From positions 5,894,001-5,958,000 of the forward strand of contig NZ_CP117768.1 in assembly GCF_028623165.1 (NCBI RefSeq): 64,000 nt of DNA, given 5' to 3'. Under the pieces are notes generated by a model that did no database searches, had not been told where the DNA came from, and saw only the letters and a program-made list of their open reading frames with translations. This DNA comes from Nostoc sp. UHCC 0926 (GTDB lineage: Bacteria; Cyanobacteriota; Cyanobacteriia; Cyanobacteriales; Nostocaceae). Shown here piece by piece: positions 8,500-16,487 of the stretch (positions are counted from its first letter, which is position 1; the number at the start of each line of letters is the position of its first letter). Position numbers and translations under genes: made by a program.

Positions 8500-9126
8500 T
8501 TAACTCAAAATTTGACTCAAATTTTTTAATACACTTAGAACCTGATACAATTCACTTTCTCGTTTCAAAAGTGTAAATTGGTCAGACATAGCATACTTTG
8601 GCTGATTTTCTGTGGTAAGTTTCAGGAAAAGAAAATCACTACCATTTGTTACTAATCCAAAAGTAGGTTTGTCTTGATTAGGATTAGCCAACATATAAAC
8701 AAGTACTTGAGGTATGGCTTCTAAGAGAGAAAAGCTAGACCTTTTAGATTCAATTACTAACAACCAGAATTGTTCTTGAATAACTAAAAAATCAATTCTA
8801 CCTCTAATAACTTCTCCTTCATCTTCCGCAGAAATTTCTATTGATTGCTCGCCTCTCATATAAAAAGGCTCATCATAGAATCCAGCTAAATTCAGTAAAG
8901 GAGATAAAATTACTAATTTTACCGTTTCTTCTGATAAAGGAGGACGCTTGACTAAACGGAGGAAATGAAGTTTTACTTTGTCTAAATCTTGCTTTTCTAA
9001 ATCTGTAATTTTCGGTAAATTTTCAAACCATTCTGTGAAGAATGCCTCATCTTCGGCTAGCTTGAGACTAAATTTTTCCTCAAAAAAGGCAAGCCCGACA
9101 TTTTGTGCTTGGATAAATTGAACCAT
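8500..9126 (-). CDS. PD-(D/E)XK nuclease-like protein (type I restriction HsdR N-terminal type)
   Basis: A 208-residue protein resembling the isolated N-terminal nuclease domain of type I restriction R subunits. The nuclease core is visible as GRIDFLVI (Asp112) followed by LLVIESKRS (Glu126-x-Lys128), preceded by a helix with KLVILSPLL. There is no helicase part, so it is not a complete restriction subunit. Such stand-alone proteins are frequent in cyanobacteria, function unknown. It ends 3 bases before the cysteine desulfurase start on the same strand, suggesting one transcript. Confidence 0.7.
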   Translation of the reverse strand: MVQFIQAQNVGLAFFEEKFSLKLAEDEAFFTEWFENLPKITDLEKQDLDKVKLHFLRLVKRPPLSEETVKLVILSPLLNLAGFYDEPFYMRGEQSIEISAEDEGEVIRGRIDFLVIQEQFWLLVIESKRSSFSLLEAIPQVLVYMLANPNQDKPTFGLVTNGSDFLFLKLTTENQPKYAMSDQFTLLKRESELYQVLSVLKNLSQILS

Positions 9127-9195
9127 AATTCATTTAAAAGATGCAGTATAACTATTAAAATTTAAGTCAGGGTTTGAGATAAATTTTTGAATTTG

Positions 9196-9351
9196 CTATA
9201 ACTGACGAGCAGTTTGGGTTGTTACTTCGATGATAGCTTTACTGATTTTCACATCGATTTCACCAATTTCGCCATTTAAACCCGCTGTTTTATTGAAACT
9301 AACTAAATCAAACCCTGCTTGGATGATAGCTTGTTCAAATAGGCTACTCAC
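9196..9351 (-). pseudogene. Short toxin-nuclease-like remnant
   Basis: A GTG-started frame of 51 residues includes FNKTAGLNGEIGEIDVKISK and AIIEVTTQ. The pattern GEIDV then AIIEVT resembles the metal-binding core of nuclease toxin tips of contact-dependent or polymorphic toxins. The reading frame is far shorter than such a domain and nothing upstream continues it. I treat it as a remnant; a small functional peptide cannot be excluded. Confidence 0.35.
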
Positions 9352-9509
9352 ATTTTATTTTACTACTATAAATACAGCGTATTTCAAGTTAATGAGGTAC
9401 ACAAACTAAGTCTCAAAGCCAGGTATTAAGCCTGTTTTACTCCTAGATTTTGAATTCTGCTGTATGATTCAGGTAGCATTGCTACAACTACACCCACATT
9501 TAGTTAAGT

Positions 9510-9989
9510 TTACGTGGCTGCTAATTCCCGTAATTTAGTTAAAACTGCCTGAGCATGACCTTTGGTTTTTACATTAGGCCAAGCATAGACAATAATTTTC
9601 TCAGGTGAAATTAGAAAGGTTGAGCGAGCAACACCCATATATTCTTTGCCCATAAATTTTTTCAATCGCCAAGCGCCGTAGGCTTCTGTCAGAAGATGTT
9701 CTGGGTCACTTAAAAGGGTGATTGACAAGTTATGTTTGCTGATAAATTTACAATGGGACTTACCCGAATCTGGACTTACACCTAAAATTTTCGCTCCCAG
9801 TGCGCTGAAATCTTGATCCAACTCGGTGAAATCTTTCGCTTCGGTGGTACAGCCCGGTGTATCATCTTTGGGGTAGAAGTAGAAGACAATCCACTGACTG
9901 CTGAGGTCGTCGAGAGTGACTGAATTGCCATTTTGGTCAGGAATGGAGAAATCTGGCGCTGGTTGTCCGACTTGGGGAATGTTGCTCAT
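9510..9989 (-). CDS. bcp: Peroxiredoxin Q / Bcp
   Basis: A 159-residue thiol peroxidase that reduces hydrogen and organic peroxides with electrons from thioredoxin. The peroxidatic Cys47 is in YPKDDTPGCTTEAKDF. There is no Cys at +5, but Cys80 (SGKSHC) is well placed as resolving residue, as in the PrxQ branch that uses a Cys in the next helix. The ATG at 9989 (MSNIPQVGQPAPDF) is the likely start, because the in-frame extension to 10049 is coded by a dispersed GTAGGCGTAGCCC repeat. It is a single-gene unit. Confidence 0.92.
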   Translation of the reverse strand: MSNIPQVGQPAPDFSIPDQNGNSVTLDDLSSQWIVFYFYPKDDTPGCTTEAKDFTELDQDFSALGAKILGVSPDSGKSHCKFISKHNLSITLLSDPEHLLTEAYGAWRLKKFMGKEYMGVARSTFLISPEKIIVYAWPNVKTKGHAQAVLTKLRELAAT

Positions 9990-10173
9990 GATGGGGGTGT
10001 GAGAGATTGCGTAGGCGTAGCCCGTCGTAGATGCTTTAGAATTGTACATATATTCAGCGATGCCTGCGGCGGGCTATGCATACGCACGTAACCACTAATT
10101 ACGAATAGTATTAGTTTTGGTTGAATAATAGCAAAACCCAAACAATCTAGAAGCAATTTTTACTTACAAGCTA

Positions 10174-11937
10174 CTACTTAATTGAAAAGGTACCAAGACT
10201 TGCTTCAAAGATTGGTAATCGTTGTTCAAATTCATCTGCCCCAGTAGAAAAAATTACATTCCAAATAGTCCTCCCATCTTTAATGACATAATATATTTGT
10301 TTTCCGCTTCTACCTAGTGATGTTTCTGTGATTATCCGTCCTACCTGATAACCTTCAACCGACCCAGTTTTCATATCTACTATACGAATCTGAGCAGGAA
10401 AGTTCTTGCTTTCCTCTTGTAAGTAAGTTTCTAAATTAATCGTAAAAGGTACTTGTTCATTTAAGACAATTACATTAGTTAAGAAGCCTGAGTCGCCCTT
10501 GTTCGAGTCGAAAGCCAAAAGAAAAGCTGAGGGATTTTGTTGTACTTGTTGAGCAAACTGCTCAATTTCTGGATTGTGACTGACTGACCTCTTCATTGAT
10601 TTATATAACTTATCATGAAAATCTCCACTATCCCAACTTGCAGGCAACCATAATTCTGCACCACCACCCTCAAACTTCTTCCAACCAGATGGAACACTTG
10701 GGGGTATATTTACCTCGGAAATAGAAGGTTGTTGATTAGTGTAATCAGTATTTGCTTGCTCAGAATTACTTGCTTGTAGCTCAGTTGGTGTTGAAGTCAC
10801 AACTGGCTGACTTGGATGAGATTGAAAAGGCTTATAAATTACCCAACTACCGAATTTAATTAAAAATAGTATAGCGAAAGCAATTACTCCACCTGTGAAT
10901 TGGTCAGTCTTGCTAGAGAATATATTTGTTCGAGTTTTTGAAGATTGAATTTGAGTAGTCGCTGAGGTTTTAAGTTGCTTACTTTGTTTAGGCTTTTCTA
11001 TTTCTGTAGGTGGTAATCGTGGTGCTGAAGAAGAAGGTGAATATGACTGTACAGTTGAATTAATTTCTGATAGACATCTCACAATCATTTGGGCATTTTG
11101 AGGACGCTTGCCAGGAAATGCTTCCATCAGGTAATCAATCAAACCAGCTACCTGTTTAGATATTTGTAAGGCACTGTCTCGCCACATTAACTTACCAGTT
11201 CGCGGGTCTTCATAAAATTGATCTGGAGACTTGCCAGTAAGTAAATAAACAAATGTCCGACCTAGGGCGAAGAAGTCTGATTGTTGTACTGCTTTACCAT
11301 TGGCTTGTTCTAGTGGTGTATAGCCTGGTGAAATAATCCCTGTTATATTCTGCCCTGCTGCTTTTTGATGATAGGTTCGTGTAACTTCTCTTGCTGTGCC
11401 AAAGTCAATCAAAGCTAGATTTCCATCGGCTTTAAGCATAATATTTGGTGGCTTGATATCTCTATGGAAAAAGTTCTGTTGATGCACTTCATGCAAAATA
11501 TTTGCCAACTGGGTTAGCCATAAAAGTGCTAACTTTTCATCAATGGGGCGATTACCTCGTTGTTCCATGTATTGGTGCAAATCCAACCCCTCGATTTTCT
11601 CCATTACCAAGCAATGCAGTGGCGCTTGGCTATTTTTGGGAGAGAAGATAAAGTACCCATTTCCTTTTGGAATCCCTGGATGATTCAGATGGCTTAAGAC
11701 TTGTGCTTCTTGCTGAAACAGCGATACTGCCTTAGCATCATCCAGCATCAAAACTTTTAAGACTTTGAGAGTGTTGCTGTGGTTAACTTCAAATGTCTTG
11801 GCAAAACCACCTGCGCCTAATTGGCGAGTCACTCGATACCTTCCTTCCAAAAGCAATTCTGAGCCACAGGCTTGACAAAACAGTATATTTTCAGAATTTT
11901 GAGGTCTTGGGCATTGGAGATTGATGCAGAGGGTCAT
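10174..11937 (-). CDS. Membrane-anchored Ser/Thr protein kinase with zinc ribbon
   Basis: A 587-residue eukaryotic-type kinase. An N-terminal zinc ribbon (Cys4, Cys9, Cys21, Cys24) is typical of many cyanobacterial kinases. The kinase domain runs from about residue 34 to 290: glycine loop LGAGGFAKTF (40-49), HRDIKPPN (Asp160), DFG (178-180) and SPGYTPLEQ activation segment. A linker rich in Ser/Lys/Thr leads to one membrane helix (about 349-367). The outer part (about 420-587) resembles the small PsbP/Mog1-like domain found on such kinases. All main catalytic motifs look intact. Target proteins are unknown. Confidence 0.9.
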   Translation of the reverse strand: MTLCINLQCPRPQNSENILFCQACGSELLLEGRYRVTRQLGAGGFAKTFEVNHSNTLKVLKVLMLDDAKAVSLFQQEAQVLSHLNHPGIPKGNGYFIFSPKNSQAPLHCLVMEKIEGLDLHQYMEQRGNRPIDEKLALLWLTQLANILHEVHQQNFFHRDIKPPNIMLKADGNLALIDFGTAREVTRTYHQKAAGQNITGIISPGYTPLEQANGKAVQQSDFFALGRTFVYLLTGKSPDQFYEDPRTGKLMWRDSALQISKQVAGLIDYLMEAFPGKRPQNAQMIVRCLSEINSTVQSYSPSSSAPRLPPTEIEKPKQSKQLKTSATTQIQSSKTRTNIFSSKTDQFTGGVIAFAILFLIKFGSWVIYKPFQSHPSQPVVTSTPTELQASNSEQANTDYTNQQPSISEVNIPPSVPSGWKKFEGGGAELWLPASWDSGDFHDKLYKSMKRSVSHNPEIEQFAQQVQQNPSAFLLAFDSNKGDSGFLTNVIVLNEQVPFTINLETYLQEESKNFPAQIRIVDMKTGSVEGYQVGRIITETSLGRSGKQIYYVIKDGRTIWNVIFSTGADEFEQRLPIFEASLGTFSIK

Positions 11938-12125
11938 AGTGTTTTTTGCAACACAGTTTGCCCTGATAGTCTAGCCTTACGGAGATATTTACGTCACCAG
12001 TAAAAATTAGGGCAATGAGTGATGCCTGCGGCAACCCCTGCGGTCTACGCTTGTGTTTCTGCGCGATAATAATGATTTAGCCTACAGGTATTTTTGTTTA
12101 TTTATTCCCACCCTTCAAAGTTCAT

Positions 12126-12977
12126 ATGTCTAAAGATATGCAACGCGAATTTACCAACCGCGATGAGTTGGTAGCCTACCTCCGCGAACAATTCCCAGAT
12201 GCAGCAGAACGCGATCATCACATCAGCGAAACTCTGGGAGGACGCAAAGCGGCACAAGAAGCGCTGCAAAAAATCGACCCCATAAGCTACGCGCAAACAC
12301 GTAATTTTTTCACAGGTGCTGTAACACGACTTTCGCCTTACATCCGCTATGGCGTTTTGAGTTTGCGAGAAATTCGAGATTATGTCCTTGAACGGGTACA
12401 GCAGCAAGAGGATGCTACAAAACTAATTAACGAGTTAGGTTGGCGCGACTACTGGCAACGGTTGTATGTCAAGTTAGGGGATGAAATCTGGAAAGACCAG
12501 GAAGAATACAAAACTGGTTACACTGTGGGTGAATATGCACCGGAATTGCCGCAAGATATCAGACAAGGAACCACAGGCAGAGTTTGCATCGACAGCTTTA
12601 GCCGTGACTTAAAAGAAACTGGCTATCTACATAACCACGCCCGGATGTGGCTAGCGGCTTACATTGTCCATTGGCGGCGTATTCGTTGGCAAACAGGAGC
12701 CAAGTGGTTTCTCGAACACCTTTTAGATGGAGATCCTGCTAGCAATAATATGTCATGGCAGTGGGTTGCCAGCACCTTTAGTCATAAACCGTATTTTTTC
12801 AACCGGGAAAACTTAGAACGCTACACCAAAGGCGTTTATTGCCAGAAATGTGCGCTTTACGGTCATTGTGATTTTGAAGGTAGTTATGAAGAATTAGAAC
12901 AGCGACTTTTTCCTAAAGGGGAATTTAGTCAACAAGCCAATAGCCAAAGTTGGCAGCGTGGGAAGAAGCGGCGCTAA
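12126..12977 (+). CDS. Photolyase/cryptochrome FAD-binding domain protein (no antenna domain)
   Basis: A 283-residue protein equal to the C-terminal helical FAD domain of the photolyase/cryptochrome family, without the N-terminal alpha/beta domain. Family motifs: FFTGAVTRLSPYIRYGVLS, LGWRDYWQRLY, the FAD/DNA-side LHNHARMWLAAYIVHW, and LLDGDPASNNMSWQWVAS with SHKPYFFNREN. Near the C-terminus are Cys239-x2-Cys242-x5-Cys248, which could hold a metal but are too few for the known 4Fe-4S photolyases. The missing alpha/beta domain is encoded separately at 13266-13682. Whether the pair repairs DNA or senses light is unknown. Confidence 0.85.
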   Translation: MSKDMQREFTNRDELVAYLREQFPDAAERDHHISETLGGRKAAQEALQKIDPISYAQTRNFFTGAVTRLSPYIRYGVLSLREIRDYVLERVQQQEDATKLINELGWRDYWQRLYVKLGDEIWKDQEEYKTGYTVGEYAPELPQDIRQGTTGRVCIDSFSRDLKETGYLHNHARMWLAAYIVHWRRIRWQTGAKWFLEHLLDGDPASNNMSWQWVASTFSHKPYFFNRENLERYTKGVYCQKCALYGHCDFEGSYEELEQRLFPKGEFSQQANSQSWQRGKKRR

Positions 12978-13010
12978 GTACATGTCAGCATAACATTAGC
13001 GTTTTTAAAT

Positions 13011-13178
13011 GCAGAGGGACGCATTGGCATTGCAGAAGCACACATTGGCATTACAGAGGGATGCATTGGCATTGTAGAGGGACACATTAGCATTGTAGAG
13101 GGACACATTGGCATTGCAGAGGGACACATTGGCATTGTAGAGGGACACATTGGCATTGTAGAGGGATGCATTGGCATT
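13011..13178. repeat. 21-bp tandem repeat array 3
   Basis: Eight imperfect 21-bp units of the type GTAGAGGGACACATTGGCATT fill the space between the two photolyase-like genes. The minus strand stays open as a Met-Pro-rich heptad pattern, which follows from the period and is not evidence of a gene. Confidence 0.9.
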
Positions 13179-13265
13179 GCTATTGCTAAATTTAATTCGC
13201 TACGAATTAATGAAATGCTGTACTAAGATTTTTTGCCTTTTAACAGGAAACAAAACCAAAATCTA

Positions 13266-13682
13266 ATGAGTAAACCAATTGTTTGGGTACATGGAGATTG
13301 CCTCAGTCCATACAACCCTGTACTGCAAAAATACTCCGATGCCCCAGCTATCTGGGTTTGGGACGAGGCTTTGATAAAAGAATGGCAGTTGAGTCTCAAA
13401 CGCCTTGCTTTCATCTACGAATGCTTGCTAGAGTTACCCGTTGTTATCCGTCGTGGCGATGTGGCACAAGAAATTTTAGCTTTTGCTCAAGAACATGATG
13501 CGAATTTAGTCGTCACAGCCAACAGTCCCAGTCCCCGGTTTGATGATATCTGCAATCAAATGGAGGGTTCTATAGCAGTGGAAGTCCTAGAGGTAGAGCC
13601 ATTTTTTGAGTATGACGGGTATATTGACCTGAAGCGGTTCTCACGCTATTGGAAAGTGGCTCAAAATTATGTTTTTGAATAG
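13266..13682 (+). CDS. Photolyase N-terminal-like alpha/beta domain protein
   Basis: A 138-residue protein resembling only the alpha/beta (antenna-binding) domain of DNA photolyases. It has a first strand IVWVHGDCLSPYNPVLQ, then LAFIYECLLELPVVIRRGDVAQEILAF, which matches the photolyase pattern of a helix, a strand and GD before a helix, then LVVTANSP. The ATG at 13266 is favoured over a TTG at 13233. It follows the FAD-domain gene on the same strand, so together they make up a split photolyase in reversed domain order. An alternative is an unrelated Rossmann-like protein, but the position argues for a pair. Confidence 0.75.
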   Translation: MSKPIVWVHGDCLSPYNPVLQKYSDAPAIWVWDEALIKEWQLSLKRLAFIYECLLELPVVIRRGDVAQEILAFAQEHDANLVVTANSPSPRFDDICNQMEGSIAVEVLEVEPFFEYDGYIDLKRFSRYWKVAQNYVFE

Positions 13683-13683
13683 C

Positions 13684-13779
13684 TTACAGCAGAATTCAAG
13701 TATTTGAACCACATCTGTCGTAGGGGCGCAAGGCCAAGATCCCCTCCCGCGTGGTCTATTTACCTGAAAATAGCTGTAA
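13684..13779. mobile_element. 96-bp MITE family A, copy 1
   Basis: TTACAGC at one end and GCTGTAA at the other bound a 96-bp element, inverted relative to the copies at 27964-28059 and 60507-60602, which have the same length. The central palindrome of this copy is altered (GCAAGGCCAAGATCCCC). Confidence 0.85.
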
Positions 13780-13826
13780 TTGTAAAATTGTAATCTCTAG
13801 CGATCGCTTCTTCTACCAATCAGATG

Positions 13827-13852
13827 CAAGGAGTTGCGATCGCAACTCCTTG
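13827..13852. repeat. 26-bp perfect palindrome centred on a HIP1 octamer
   Basis: CAAGGAGTTGCGA and its reverse complement abut with no loop; the centre is GCGATCGC. It lies 72 bp before the riboswitch. It could act as a hairpin in the leader or as a protein site. Confidence 0.6.
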
Positions 13853-13923
13853 GGCGTGGATAGGCTGATTCAAAATATGAAGCATTAAATTTTCTGATTA
13901 CCATCTCGTGCTAAATTACTAGA

Positions 13924-14009
13924 GCTTGGAGTTGGGAAACTCCGGTGAAATTCCGGGACTGTGCCGCAGCTGTGATGGGATCACCCAAGTCAGAATGCCA
14001 ACTCTCAAG
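13924..14009 (+). promoter_or_regulatory. Cobalamin riboswitch
   Basis: The RNA matches the conserved core of cobalamin riboswitches: GGGAAACTCCGGTGAAATTC, then CCGGGACTGTGCCGCAGCTG, TGA, and the 3' box AAGTCAGAATGCC. An outer stem pairs CTTGGAGTTGG (from 13925) with CCAACTCTCAAG, whose last base directly touches the ATG at 14010. The compact form of about 85 bases suggests one of the shorter classes. The closeness of the outer stem to the start codon suggests control of translation of cobG by vitamin B12. Confidence 0.88.
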
Positions 14010-15596
14010 ATGTCCTCAAGACACATTCACCGTCTACTCCCTGCGTTGCACGGGGAAGGAGTTCCAAGTTTGCTTTCTGGATTTGCCACTTGTCCTGGCT
14101 TGTTTTATGCTACACCCGCCGCAGATGGTATATTATCTCGGATTAGAATACCAGGTGGAATTATTAGTAGTCAGCAGTGCCGTACGATCGCACACATAGC
14201 AGAACAGCACGGGGGCGGCTATGTGGATGTGACTAATCGAGCTAACCTGCAAGTCCGCGAAATTCGCACGGGGATAAATGCTGAGGTTCTGAAGCTCTTA
14301 CAGGATATGGGGCTGGGTTCTGGCAACACTGTTGTAGACCACATCCGTAATATTATGACCAGTCCAACTGCTGGTATCGACCCGCAGGAATTAATTGACA
14401 CTCGCCCTTTTGTCCAAGCTTGGGATAATTATATTGCTGCACATTCGGCGCTTTCGGGACTGTCGGCAAAATTTAGCGTTTGCTTTGATGGTGGTGGCAT
14501 AATTCGAGTGGGCGATCGCTTGAATGATATCCTATTTGCCGCTGTTTTAATTGATGGTAATGTTTACTTCCGCCTCTATCTCAGTGTAGGCACAAAGGGT
14601 CAACCGCCTAGTGATATGGGAATTTTGTTACCACCAGAGGAATGTTTGCCCGTCTTGGCAGCTTTGGCAGATGTTTATCTAGCTCATAGTCATACTACGA
14701 GTAAGCGGCGGCTACGTCTCTTAGAGTTATTGAATACGTTGGGTTGTGAAAATTATCTCCAAGAAGTTCAGCAGCGTCTATCTTTCCCTCTTTTATGCAG
14801 TGAAACAAGAAAAGACCTAACCCCCCAACCCCGAACCCTTGTAGGGTTGGGGGAGGAATTCTCTACTCTTTTACAAGGAGATGGGAAGTATCAGCATATT
14901 GGCATCCATCCTCAACGTCAGAAAGGCTTATTTTACATTGGTATCGTGTTACCTCTGGGACGATTGGAGAGTAGGCAGATATGGGGTTTGGCAGATTTAG
15001 CAGCAAAATATGGTAGCGGCACTCTTCGGTTAACCCCCTGGCAAAATTTACTGCTAACAGATATTCCTCAGCAATGGCTTGCCGATGTCCAAAGTGAAAT
15101 TGCTTTATTAGGATTAGATTCTTCTGCAACCAACATCAAGAGTGCATTAGTTGCCTGTTCTGGTAAGAAGGGTTGTGCCGCTTCTGCCACGGACACCAAA
15201 AGTCATGCGTTGGCATTAGCAGAATATCTTGAAACTCGCGTCACTCTGGATTGCCCAGTTAATATTCACTTCAGTGGCTGCGAAAAATCCTGCGCCCAGC
15301 ATAGCAAGAGTGATATTACTCTGCTCGGTGTCAGCATTGAGACGGACAATGGAACTGTGGAGGGCTATCACGTTTATGTTGGTGACAGTAAGCAGAAATT
15401 TGGACGTGAACTATATCAATATGTGACTTTTGCCGAACTACCTGCATTAATAGAGCGGATGCTATATGTATATAAAATTCAACGCCTAAATTCTGATGAG
15501 TCCTTCGGGAAATTTGCTAATCGATATCCCCTAGCACAATTACAGCAATTATTTAATAAATATTTAGAAAATGGAACCACAGATGCACACAAATAA
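14010..15596 (+). CDS. cobG: Precorrin-3B synthase
   Basis: A 528-residue sirohaem/4Fe-4S-type enzyme that hydroxylates and ring-contracts precorrin-3A in the oxygen-dependent cobalamin pathway. It has the two-fold nitrite/sulfite reductase ferredoxin-like layout. FATCPGLFYATPAADGILSR opens the first half and HIGIHPQRQKGLFYIGI the second. Iron-sulfur ligands are Cys383 and Cys389 (ACSGKKGC) and Cys424 and Cys428 (SGCEKSC). The ATG at 14010 is chosen because an earlier in-frame GAG/GTG region lies inside the riboswitch. About residues 268-282 are coded by an inserted dispersed repeat (see 14813). It leads the cobG-cobH-cobI group, with a 264-bp repeat-bearing gap to cobH. Confidence 0.92.
   Translation: MSSRHIHRLLPALHGEGVPSLLSGFATCPGLFYATPAADGILSRIRIPGGIISSQQCRTIAHIAEQHGGGYVDVTNRANLQVREIRTGINAEVLKLLQDMGLGSGNTVVDHIRNIMTSPTAGIDPQELIDTRPFVQAWDNYIAAHSALSGLSAKFSVCFDGGGIIRVGDRLNDILFAAVLIDGNVYFRLYLSVGTKGQPPSDMGILLPPEECLPVLAALADVYLAHSHTTSKRRLRLLELLNTLGCENYLQEVQQRLSFPLLCSETRKDLTPQPRTLVGLGEEFSTLLQGDGKYQHIGIHPQRQKGLFYIGIVLPLGRLESRQIWGLADLAAKYGSGTLRLTPWQNLLLTDIPQQWLADVQSEIALLGLDSSATNIKSALVACSGKKGCAASATDTKSHALALAEYLETRVTLDCPVNIHFSGCEKSCAQHSKSDITLLGVSIETDNGTVEGYHVYVGDSKQKFGRELYQYVTFAELPALIERMLYVYKIQRLNSDESFGKFANRYPLAQLQQLFNKYLENGTTDAHK
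14813..14864 (+). repeat. Dispersed repeat inserted in frame in cobG
   Basis: AGACCTAACCCCCCAACCCC and GTAGGGTTGGGGGAGG match intergenic copies such as 1349-1392. Here they are translated as KDLTPQPRTLVGLGEE in the linker between the two halves of CobG, with no frameshift. Confidence 0.75.
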
Positions 15597-15860
15597 ATAC
15601 AGATGATTGATTACTCCCTTCACAGTGCAAGATTACTCAATTCCTCTGTTTCTCTTTCTCTGTGTTCTCTGCGCGGCAGTTGCTTCTCCTAAGGGAGACG
15701 CTGCGCGAACAAGTCGGGGAACCGCATCGCCCTTGGCGTCTCCCCTTGGGAGAAGGGCGCACTGCCTTGCCTCTGCGGTTAATTAAATTAGATATTTTTC
15801 TAATCAAAAGGGAATATCTATATTAAACAAATCAATCCAAAATTTAAAATCCCAAATCGA
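15597..15860. other. Gap between cobG and cobH with dispersed repeats
   Basis: No gene is seen. The sequence contains GGGAGACGCTGCGCGAAC and CTTGGGAGAAGGGCGCAC, typical of short Nostoc repeats, and an AT-rich stretch before cobH. A separate cobH promoter is possible. Confidence 0.4.
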
Positions 15861-16487
15861 ATGCCCGACTACATCCGAGATGCCAACGAAATTTACCGTA
15901 ATTCCTTTGCAATTATCCGGTCAGAAGCGAACCTAGATGTGCTGCCAACGGATGTAGCAAAAGTTGCAGTGCGTCTCATTCATGCCTGTGGAATGACGGA
16001 TATTGTCACTGACTTAGGATATTCACCAACAGCGGTGCAATCCGCAAGGGCAGCGCTGGCAGCAGGAGCGCCGATTCTATGCGATTGCCGGATGGTTGCG
16101 GATGGCGTTACCAGGCGGCGGTTATCTGCAAACAATCAAGTTATTTGTACCCTCAACGAGCCGCAAGTGCCAGAAATTGCCCAGCGTCTGGGTACTACAA
16201 GGTCGGCGGCAGCTTTAGAATTATGGCGATCGCACCTCCAAGGAGCAGTTATCGCAATTGGCAATGCACCTACAGCACTATTTAGACTCTTAGAAATGCT
16301 TGATGAAGTAGCTGACAAACCTGCTATTATCTTAGGCTTTCCTGTTGGGTTTGTTGGTGCAGCCGAATCGAAAGCAGCACTGGCAGCAGACAGTAGGAAT
16401 GTACCATTTTTAACCTTACATGGTCGGCGCGGTGGGAGTGCGATCGCCGCAGCAGCAGTTAACGCCTTGGCAACGGAGGAAGAATGA
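15861..16487 (+). CDS. cobH: Precorrin-8X methylmutase
   Basis: A 208-residue CobH/CbiC enzyme that shifts the C-11 methyl to C-12 to give hydrogenobyrinate. The catalytic histidine region is VRLIHACGMTDI. ILCDCRMVADGV and GFPVGFVGAAESK are family signatures, and the length is normal. Its stop codon overlaps the cobI start by four bases (ATGA), so the two are translationally coupled. The gene follows cobG and belongs to the same pathway. Confidence 0.95.
   Translation: MPDYIRDANEIYRNSFAIIRSEANLDVLPTDVAKVAVRLIHACGMTDIVTDLGYSPTAVQSARAALAAGAPILCDCRMVADGVTRRRLSANNQVICTLNEPQVPEIAQRLGTTRSAAALELWRSHLQGAVIAIGNAPTALFRLLEMLDEVADKPAIILGFPVGFVGAAESKAALAADSRNVPFLTLHGRRGGSAIAAAAVNALATEEE

Noticed and set aside
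12974..13177. Met-Pro-rich frame of 67 codons over array 3
   Set aside because: Period-driven heptads, no ribosome binding site, array lies between two real genes.
13926..14009. Longer cobG starting at a GAG/TTG-like codon
   Set aside because: The extra residues are the translation of the cobalamin riboswitch.
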